Of a DNA stretch of 5,880 bases, positions 1 to 4,694 are shown piece after piece. The notes under the pieces were generated by a model. It made no database searches. It was given only the letters and a program-made list of their open reading frames with translations, and was not told where the DNA came from. Position numbers and translations under genes: made by a program. Origin of the DNA: JAJFTV01 sp964426355 (lineage in GTDB: Bacteria > Chloroflexota > Anaerolineae > Anaerolineales > Anaerolineaceae); NCBI GenBank assembly GCA_964426355.1, contig CAYRRA010000228.1, positions 1-5,880 on the forward strand, given 5' to 3'. The first letter of the stretch is position 1. Each line of letters begins with the position of its first letter.

Positions 1-2
1 GT

Positions 3-590
3 CAGCAGATTCATGTCTTCCCCGACGAGGACATGGTGGTGGTTTTTACCGCCGGTCTGGGCGGGAATGACATACTGCATAACGAACTGGTTGATAATTA
101 CCTTCTTCCGGCTATCCAATCTGATGACCCCCTTCCGGCGGATGAACAGGCAGGGGCGCGCCTGGATAATGCAATTGCGGCTCTGGCAAGCCCACAGGTG
201 CATTTTTCCGCCCCGATTTCGCCGCTTGCCCAGGAAGTGGATGGCAAACTTTGGCTGGCGACAGGCAGGGGCACCTGGAGTATGTTTTCGTTGCACTATC
301 TGAGCGAAACTGAAGCTCTTTTCGATTTAGAGCAGGATGCCGACATGCAGCAGCTCCTGGTGGGTCTGGATGGCATTTATCGCATCAGCGAAACCAACGA
401 TTACGGACCTAGCGCTCAGTACGGGTATTGGGAAACGCCGGATACCTTTGTGTTGGTACAGCAATACCTGCGCGATGCCGATTGGCGTCGCACGCGCATT
501 CAGTTCTCAGACGACACGTTTACGTTGTACAGCGAATGGTTTGTAGAGCCCTACCAGGAAGAATCGGAAGGCGTATTATTTGGAGAATAA
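3..590 (+). CDS. Beta-lactamase-family serine hydrolase, C-terminal part (5' end outside window)
   Basis: The frame is open from the left edge and gives 195 residues before two consecutive TAA stops (588-593). It begins QQIHVFPDEDMVVVFTAGL, which matches the late beta-strand near the end of class C beta-lactamase/penicillin-binding-type serine hydrolases (Pfam Beta-lactamase, PF00144). A helix with LLPAI follows, as is usual where that domain ends. The remaining 150 or so residues look like the beta-rich C-terminal lobe many of these hydrolases carry, with alternating aromatic strands such as GYWETPDTFVLVQQYL and FTLYSEWFVEP. The catalytic SxxK and YxN motifs would lie upstream, so activity and substrate cannot be judged. 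The ATG at 33 is internal because family-like sequence precedes it. The gene converges on the GNAT gene with a 55-base gap. The family call is fairly safe; the exact function is unknown. Confidence 0.75.
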   Translation, partial: QQIHVFPDEDMVVVFTAGLGGNDILHNELVDNYLLPAIQSDDPLPADEQAGARLDNAIAALASPQVHFSAPISPLAQEVDGKLWLATGRGTWSMFSLHYLSETEALFDLEQDADMQQLLVGLDGIYRISETNDYGPSAQYGYWETPDTFVLVQQYLRDADWRRTRIQFSDDTFTLYSEWFVEPYQEESEGVLFGE

Positions 591-645
591 TAAGGACGGT
601 CACCCAACACTGCCAGTGGCAAATAGGGGGTTAAAACAGGTAGTA

Positions 646-1218
646 TCAACCCTTCTTTCTCATCTTCTCGCGAAACTCATCCTCCAGCAGGCTCATCATC
701 ACAAAATCCTGGTAGGCATGGTTGTGATAATACCCGTCCCGCTGTATCCCTTCTTGCACAAAACCGACACGCTCGTAGAAACGTAATGCCTGTTGGTTAC
801 TGCCGACAACGCCAATCGAAACACGATGAAAATTCAGGTAGCCAAAGGCGTAATCCAACAGCAGTTCAATCGCTTCCCTGCCATAGCCCTTGCCCCAGGC
901 GGTCTTCTCGCCGATGATGATCGTCAGATCAGTGGTGCGCCAGGCAGGAAACATGCGTAACAATCCAGCTTCGCCGATCAATTGATCGTTTTCGCACAAC
1001 ACAATTCCAAACCATACCCGGTGAGGGTCTGCCTGTATTTTGTTGTAGAACTCCTCCATCCCTGCCTGGCTGGTCGGGTAAACTTCTCCGGTGAGACCGC
1101 GAAGTTCCGGATCGTTGAACCAGATATAGAACTGGGGTAAATCTTCTTTTTCCACGGGTCTCAAATACACCCGGCTGCCGGATAAAAAACGGGGTTTCTT
1201 GTTTGTTGCCTGTGGCAT
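646..1218 (-). CDS. GNAT N-acetyltransferase, RimJ/RimL type
   Basis: This 190-residue protein has the length and order of a RimJ/RimL-type GNAT (Pfam Acetyltransf_3 group), which moves an acetyl group from acetyl-CoA to an amine. The N-terminal strand VYLRPVEKEDLPQFYIW (residues 17-33) is typical. The acetyl-CoA pyrophosphate loop is at about 108-114 (WGKGYGR, fitting Q/R-x-x-G-x-G/A with the first position altered), followed by helix EAIELLLDYAF. The late motif NQQALRFYERVGFVQEG (141-157) and the ending RDGYYHN...DFVMMSLL are classic for the family. The ATG at 1218 is supported by GAGAGGA seven bases upstream. The gene begins 38 bases after the channel gene on the same strand, so co-transcription is likely. 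The substrate could be a protein N-terminus, a small amine or an antibiotic, and the sequence does not decide between them. Confidence 0.92.
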   Translation of the reverse strand: MPQATNKKPRFLSGSRVYLRPVEKEDLPQFYIWFNDPELRGLTGEVYPTSQAGMEEFYNKIQADPHRVWFGIVLCENDQLIGEAGLLRMFPAWRTTDLTIIIGEKTAWGKGYGREAIELLLDYAFGYLNFHRVSIGVVGSNQQALRFYERVGFVQEGIQRDGYYHNHAYQDFVMMSLLEDEFREKMRKKG

Positions 1219-1225
1219 GATGCAT

Positions 1226-1232
1226 TCCTCTC
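1226..1232 (-). promoter_or_regulatory. Ribosome binding site of the GNAT gene
   Basis: GAGAGGA on the minus strand lies seven bases before the ATG at 1218. It supports this start over the out-of-frame ATG at 1225. Confidence 0.6.
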
Positions 1233-1256
1233 TGAAAAACTCGAATCAAAATCTGC

Positions 1257-1949
1257 TCAATGGCGCATCCGGCTTTGCTTTTGAAGGGTAAGACCAATCA
1301 GGCGGGAGACCACCATAGCCATATAGCCCACGCCAGCGAACTGCTCGAGCATAATGATGACACGTCCCCAGGAAGAAACGGGGACAATATCACTCAGCCC
1401 GGTTGAAGAAAGATTCGTAAAACTTAAAAACAAGAATTCAATAAATGTCTGCGCAGCATTCAAGCTCACCGTATTGATAAAGCTGCCGGGTATCCATGCC
1501 TGGCAAACCAGGTACAGGCAGGCAAAACCCCATGCCAGTAATGTGTAGGTTGCGCCAACGGCAAATAACTCATCGGTGGTTACCCTCTCATCTCCAAGCA
1601 TATAAGCAATCAGGCTGCCGGCGGCATAAAAATAGATTAATGCATTGAAAACAGAGGACCAGACCAGTAAATTTGAGCCGGGAAAAACCGCGGAAAGAAG
1701 AGCCATTGCGAGCGAGGGTACTGCAAGACACCACGTCAGCCACTGGATAGCCGGGCTGTGGTTGACCACCCACACAATGAGCACCAAAATCACCACGTTG
1801 AATGCGCTGATCAAGGCGTGCTGCCTGGCGAAGTCGTCAAAAATGGCGTACAGGACAAGCAGGAGCAGTTGCGCTGCCAGCAGAAACGCGGACGGGTGAA
1901 AAGGCAAAGGTTTGGGCTTTTTTTGATTGCTTGAATGGATGAAGGTCAT
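1257..1949 (-). CDS. Multi-TM ion-channel-like membrane protein with altered selectivity filter
   Basis: This 230-residue inner-membrane protein has hydrophobic segments at about 20-37, 46-63, 70-88, 96-117, 130-151 and 196-220. A pore-loop-like stretch sits at 166-192, before the last helix. From residue 177 onward (FTNLSSTGLSDIVPVS, then a helix containing MLEQFAGVGYMAMVVSRLIGL) it aligns by eye with the pore and inner helix of bacterial two-TM-type potassium channels (Ion_trans_2, PF07885), in which TTVGYGDITPV precedes a MLE...LVARLVGL helix. Here the filter position reads S182-T-G-L-S-D187: one glycine and the aspartate are kept, the tyrosine is leucine and the second glycine is serine. 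Potassium selectivity therefore cannot be assumed. No voltage-sensor arginine ladder or cytosolic RCK domain is visible. The ATG at 1949 has no Shine-Dalgarno sequence, and the next in-frame ATG would remove at least two helices. Confidence 0.8.
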   Translation of the reverse strand: MTFIHSSNQKKPKPLPFHPSAFLLAAQLLLLVLYAIFDDFARQHALISAFNVVILVLIVWVVNHSPAIQWLTWCLAVPSLAMALLSAVFPGSNLLVWSSVFNALIYFYAAGSLIAYMLGDERVTTDELFAVGATYTLLAWGFACLYLVCQAWIPGSFINTVSLNAAQTFIEFLFLSFTNLSSTGLSDIVPVSSWGRVIIMLEQFAGVGYMAMVVSRLIGLTLQKQSRMRH

Positions 1950-1955
1950 AGAAAA

Positions 1956-1961
1956 ATTATA
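1956..1961 (-). promoter_or_regulatory. Candidate -10 box (TATAAT) of the channel gene
   Basis: A perfect TATAAT on the minus strand ends six bases before the ATG at 1949. Transcription would then start at or next to the A of the start codon, giving a leaderless message, which fits the absence of a ribosome binding site. No good -35 hexamer is seen at 16-18 bases; the nearest TTG-containing hexamer (TTGCTC, 1982-1987) is 20 bases away. A chance match in this AT-rich stretch is possible. Confidence 0.4.
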
Positions 1962-2059
1962 TCAGTTAGGAAAAACCTCGTGAGCAAAACCCTTGTTTTC
2001 CCCCTGGGCGAAACCTGAGATTCATGGTGGTTCCAGGCGTTGTTTTCAGGCTTTGGCGC

Positions 2060-2620
2060 TTAGAAAAATAAAAAATAACGCGGCACCTGTTTCATGAAAG
2101 CGCGGTATGAATCGCCGTAGCGCTCCTTGCAAACTTCTTCTTCAGCCAGGATGCTGAAATGCTGTAACAGTCGGGATAAGGCTAATGCCAAAAGAGCAGC
2201 CCAGGAACCAATCGCAAGACAAATCCCCACGAAGATGACAAAAAGCGAGACAATTTGGGGATGGCGGGAAATTTTATAAATCCCTTTGGTGACCGGTTGA
2301 TCCGGCGGGGTATCCTTGAAGTTGAACATCGACATCACAAGACCGCCCAATCCTATCGCATATAAAACCAGCCCAATGATGAAAACAACCGTATGGGTTT
2401 TCAACGGCGTCAGAATGATCAGAACCAGGCAGGCAAGAGAAAACAGTTTTCCCAGGATCAGGAACGCTCTCTGCTTCACGCTCCAGCCAGAACGGTCAAA
2501 CAGCCGGGCGACCACATCCTTTGGGAAGACCAGCAGCAAGAACCCCTGGATGGACACCTCCAATGCGAACAGGATCCACCCATTTAACCAACCGATTTTC
2601 AAAACAGGAAAAAACTCCAT
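2060..2620 (-). CDS. Membrane methyltransferase of the ICMT/PEMT type
   Basis: This 186-residue integral membrane protein belongs to the isoprenylcysteine carboxyl methyltransferase/phospholipid methyltransferase group (ICMT PF04140, PEMT PF04191). Hydrophobic segments lie at about 12-31, 55-72, 77-98 and 125-150. The signature is in the C-terminal half: PVTKGIYKISRHPQ (109-122), then after a hydrophobic hairpin EEEVCKERYGDSYRAFMKQVPRY (160-182). In the family, the RHP motif and the paired glutamates help bind S-adenosylmethionine. The methyl acceptor (lipid, isoprenoid or small molecule) cannot be read from sequence. The start at 2620 is fixed by a very good Shine-Dalgarno sequence four bases upstream. 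The gene stands alone between two 110-120-base gaps, with its own candidate promoter, so it is probably a single-gene unit. Confidence 0.88.
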   Translation of the reverse strand: MEFFPVLKIGWLNGWILFALEVSIQGFLLLVFPKDVVARLFDRSGWSVKQRAFLILGKLFSLACLVLIILTPLKTHTVVFIIGLVLYAIGLGGLVMSMFNFKDTPPDQPVTKGIYKISRHPQIVSLFVIFVGICLAIGSWAALLALALSRLLQHFSILAEEEVCKERYGDSYRAFMKQVPRYFLFF

Positions 2621-2624
2621 CGAA

Positions 2625-2633
2625 CACCTCCCT
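2625..2633 (-). promoter_or_regulatory. Strong ribosome binding site of the methyltransferase gene
   Basis: AGGGAGGTG on the minus strand is close to the full anti-Shine-Dalgarno complement and lies four bases before the ATG at 2620. It is the strongest such site in the window and suggests efficient translation. Confidence 0.8.
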
Positions 2634-2687
2634 TATCCAACCACAAAAAGCAGTGCTATCTGTATAACCCTGCTGGAGTCATGAACT

Positions 2688-2715
2688 GTGATAAAAGCTT
2701 TGCGCAAGCAGTCAA
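2688..2715 (-). promoter_or_regulatory. Candidate sigma70-type promoter with a near-palindrome in its spacer
   Basis: On the minus strand, TTGACT (2710-2715, five of six to the -35 consensus) is followed after 16 bases by TATCAC (2688-2693, four of six to the -10 consensus). It would direct transcription of the methyltransferase gene with a leader of about 60 bases. The spacer holds a one-base-imperfect inverted repeat at 2697-2709 with the perfect core TTGCGCAA (2700-2707), which could be a repressor operator. This was judged by eye only. Confidence 0.4.
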
Positions 2716-2742
2716 TCGTTGTACTGTGGCGGTTCTGCGTTC

Positions 2743-3225
2743 TCAACGCCGCCAGATTCGCAAGCAAGGATACATCCTTTTTACCACAATCCCGGCATTG
2801 AAAACAAGACCATTGAAACCTTTTTGAACTTTATATAAGCCAAAACAATCAACTCCCCCAACCGTACAGGGGTTTTCATCCCATGTGGGTTGATTGAAGC
2901 AACTCAACCCGCAATGGCGCACGTCAAATACAATGGCAAGATCAAGCTCAATGTCAGACTGCCAGGCGCCCTGCGTGGTTTCAAAGATGGAATGCAGGTG
3001 CTGCTCCACTTCCGAGGGGGAATTTTGGGTCGGCGGCTCCACGATCAGGCTGAGATCGAGATCGGAAGCGGGGCGGTATCCGCCGGCAGGTCCGCGCGAG
3101 CCATGCAGAACAATCCATTCAACGGATGGGTGAACGACTAGGTTCGCTGCTTTCAGGAGTGCACAGGTTTCCGGTAAATGGGAGCCCAGTTCGCTTTCAA
3201 ATTCCAGAATTTTGATCGGTTCCAT
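2743..3225 (-). CDS. Minimal nucleotidyltransferase (MNT/pol-beta-like) with cysteine-rich C-terminus
   Basis: Read from the ATG at 3225 the product is 160 residues. The nucleotidyltransferase core is clear: a strand followed by HGSRG (41-45), then GYRPASDLDLSLI (49-61) with the D-x-D metal-binding pair, and DIELDLAIVFD (91-101), which probably supplies the third acidic residue. This is the NTP_transf_2-type fold, which transfers nucleotides to proteins, RNA or small molecules. The C-terminal 60 residues hold five cysteines (105, 109, 120, 127, 154) and end with KVQKGFNG...MYPCLRIWRR. The reading frame stays open to 3333, but that extra stretch overlaps the hydrolase-family gene and looks non-native. 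ATG 3231 is an alternative start, and neither has a strong ribosome binding site. The start lies inside the preceding gene (29-base overlap), so translational coupling is likely. No HEPN partner gene is adjacent, so a toxin-antitoxin reading is not supported. Confidence 0.82.
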   Translation of the reverse strand: MEPIKILEFESELGSHLPETCALLKAANLVVHPSVEWIVLHGSRGPAGGYRPASDLDLSLIVEPPTQNSPSEVEQHLHSIFETTQGAWQSDIELDLAIVFDVRHCGLSCFNQPTWDENPCTVGGVDCFGLYKVQKGFNGLVFNAGIVVKRMYPCLRIWRR

Positions 3226-4045
3226 CTTCATCCACTGCGAAAAGCCTGAAATCACACAGATTGCCACCCTCCATGAGGGTCTGTGTGCGCTGCATCCTGA
3301 GATTTGGGTTGGAAGCCCGGTAAGAAACTTCATCGGTGCTGCACGCCATTAGATAACCTACCTGCGGATGCTGCGACTGGAAATACCTTGCCCATTCGCA
3401 TTCATGCACGTGCAGCACTGCTTCCCGCGGCGATTGGCAGATAATCTCCGTTTGCAGCCCTGCGCTGAACAGGCTGGGGGTGGATGGCTTGGCTATGAAA
3501 TTCTCCATGAATTCTTCAATACTGCCCGCCATGTTTTTGACAGGCGCAAGCCGGTCTTGCGTGACCATATCGTAAACGATGAGTTCTCCCTGTTTTCCGT
3601 ATTTCCTGATGATGTTTTCAGCCAGGCAAGCCATGCCATCGAAGCGAATATGCAGTGTATCGTAGGCATTGATTTCTTTTTCCATCGTGTTTTTGGCGAA
3701 AAGCCGTTTGATTTGCGCAATGGGCGGCGTGTTATCGATGATCGATTTTATATCTGCTTTGGACATTCCTTGCCAGGCGTGTGGAAAGACCACACCAACC
3801 TGTTCATCCAGTTTTTCCTCCATCCGGCTCGCTTCGGCGGCTGCTGCTTGATGCCATCCTGAGGACAAGACCTTTACCAAATAGGCGTCGTCATATCGGT
3901 GAAACGTTTCACGCCACAACGAAAGCGTGTTTTCAACCCCGATTCTATCACCCAGGTACTTGAGCCATCTCAGGTAGCCGGTGTACATGGTGAGCATGTT
4001 CAACTGGTAAGGAAATGTCCTTTTCGCGCATGGAATGACATCCAT
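3197..4045 (-). CDS. L-2-amino-thiazoline-4-carboxylic acid hydrolase-family protein
   Basis: The 282-residue product resembles the ATC hydrolase family (Pfam ATC_hydrolase, PF14196). The named member opens the thiazoline ring of L-ATC on the bacterial route to L-cysteine. The evidence is in the C-terminal third: HVHECEWARYF (212-222), GYLMACSTDE (230-239) and MQRTQTLMEGGNLCDFRL (251-268), with C216, C235 and C264 as conserved-looking cysteines. The N-terminal half is helical and amphipathic. There is no signal peptide, so it is probably cytosolic. The longer reading frame starts at 4060, but AAGGAG lies six bases before the ATG at 4045, inside that extension, so the shorter start is preferred. 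Many family members have no proven ATC activity, and no racemase or carbamoyl-cysteine hydrolase gene is in the window. The physiological substrate is therefore open. Confidence 0.82.
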   Translation of the reverse strand: MDVIPCAKRTFPYQLNMLTMYTGYLRWLKYLGDRIGVENTLSLWRETFHRYDDAYLVKVLSSGWHQAAAAEASRMEEKLDEQVGVVFPHAWQGMSKADIKSIIDNTPPIAQIKRLFAKNTMEKEINAYDTLHIRFDGMACLAENIIRKYGKQGELIVYDMVTQDRLAPVKNMAGSIEEFMENFIAKPSTPSLFSAGLQTEIICQSPREAVLHVHECEWARYFQSQHPQVGYLMACSTDEVSYRASNPNLRMQRTQTLMEGGNLCDFRLFAVDEDGTDQNSGI

Positions 4046-4051
4046 TGTTTT

Positions 4052-4057
4052 CTCCTT
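4052..4057 (-). promoter_or_regulatory. Ribosome binding site that decides the start of the ATC hydrolase-family gene
   Basis: AAGGAG on the minus strand lies six bases before the ATG at 4045. It falls within the first codons of the longer reading frame from 4060, which itself has no Shine-Dalgarno sequence, so the start five codons downstream is favoured. Confidence 0.7.
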
Positions 4058-4094
4058 CATTTAAGTTAAGTGATTCATTTTACCTGGCTCGCGG

Positions 4095-4643
4095 TTAGGC
4101 AAGACCATCTCTAAATGTTTCCAACGCCTGGTGGGTTCGACGTGCAAAATCGGTTGCCTGCAGCAAGGGTGAAAACGAGACCACGCGCGGCATAAAGATT
4201 CGTTTGCGGTCCTGCAAAAATAACAAGGTGTACCCTCCGCCGCGCGTGATATCTGCGGGCATTTCAAGAAAAGCCAGTTTTTGGTCTGCATACATTTTCT
4301 GCATGGCATCGAGGGCAATGCTCCCCACCAGCAAGATCAGGACAAAGAACTTCCCGGCGGTAAAGAAACCCGCCCGAGCCCGGCGGCAAAAATGGGTGTA
4401 AATACCGTTCCAATGATCCAGTTCGGTTGCATCCAAAACAGGGATTGATTTGATGAGAACAAACCAGTTGTTGTGAGCCAGCCGGGTTCTGCCAATATGT
4501 TCAAAATGAACATCCAGAAAATCGCCGGGGGAAAAGTCCTTCCATCCCACACGCATAAGGTAATTGACCAGGTTGTCACTGTTCATGCAGGCAGCCTTTG
4601 CGATATCGTTTATAAGAGTGGATTGGGTGAGAGTTTTTGCCAT
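4095..4643 (-). CDS. Hypothetical protein, 182 residues, family not recognised
   Basis: I do not recognise this protein. It has no signal peptide. The N-terminal 50 residues look helical. A mixed alpha/beta part follows, with strand-like runs WFVLIKSIPVLD (60-71), FFVLILLVGSI (99-109), KLAFLEM (122-128) and GYTLLFLQD (137-145), then RIFMPRVVSFSPLL. The 99-109 stretch is hydrophobic but short and could be a buried strand rather than a membrane helix. The strand order and scattered acidic residues recall a small alpha/beta enzyme, but no catalytic motif stands out. The ATG at 4643 has no Shine-Dalgarno sequence; ATG at residue 20 (4586), with AAAGG about eight bases upstream, is an alternative. 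It lies 49 bases before the hydrolase-family start on the same strand and 51 bases after the helicase stop. Base composition resembles the hydrolase side more than the helicase. Confidence 0.65.
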   Translation of the reverse strand: MAKTLTQSTLINDIAKAACMNSDNLVNYLMRVGWKDFSPGDFLDVHFEHIGRTRLAHNNWFVLIKSIPVLDATELDHWNGIYTHFCRRARAGFFTAGKFFVLILLVGSIALDAMQKMYADQKLAFLEMPADITRGGGYTLLFLQDRKRIFMPRVVSFSPLLQATDFARRTHQALETFRDGLA

Positions 4644-4694
4644 ACGTAGTGTTTTGTGTGTGTCTATTGAGAATATGGTAATAGTCTCTTAAAG
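4644..4694. other. Short intergenic gap at the composition change
   Basis: These 51 bases separate the AT-rich helicase from the unknown gene. They hold only a weak five-base inverted repeat (CTATT/AATAG, 11-base loop) without a T-run, so there is no convincing terminator. No attachment-site-like repeat is visible from this side. Confidence 0.4.

Noticed and set aside
605..622. Overlapping small palindromes (CACTG/CAGTG and TGCCA/TGGCA) in the convergent gap
   Set aside because: The stems are only about four or five base pairs and are mutually exclusive, with no T-run on either side, so they are not a credible terminator.
929..1297. Minus-strand open frame of 122 codons across the channel and GNAT junction
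   Set aside because: It overlaps two well-supported genes in another frame and has no protein-family character.
2743..3225. MNT/HEPN toxin-antitoxin pair
   Set aside because: The nucleotidyltransferase is real, but neither neighbour has a HEPN-like RX4-6H motif. The partner here is an ATC hydrolase-family protein.
3368..3862. Long plus-strand open frame of 164 codons
   Set aside because: It lies wholly antisense to the ATC hydrolase-family gene, its translation resembles no family, and the opposite strand carries clear conserved motifs.
4061..4094. TAAAAT as a -10 box for the ATC hydrolase-family gene
   Set aside because: The only -35-like hexamer, TTGCCT, is 14 bases away, which is too short, and co-transcription from upstream explains expression as well.
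4061..4318. Minus-strand open frame of 85 codons just before the hydrolase-family gene
   Set aside because: It is a shifted frame of the unknown 182-residue gene. It has a cysteine- and arginine-rich, non-native composition and ends where the longer hydrolase-family frame begins by chance.
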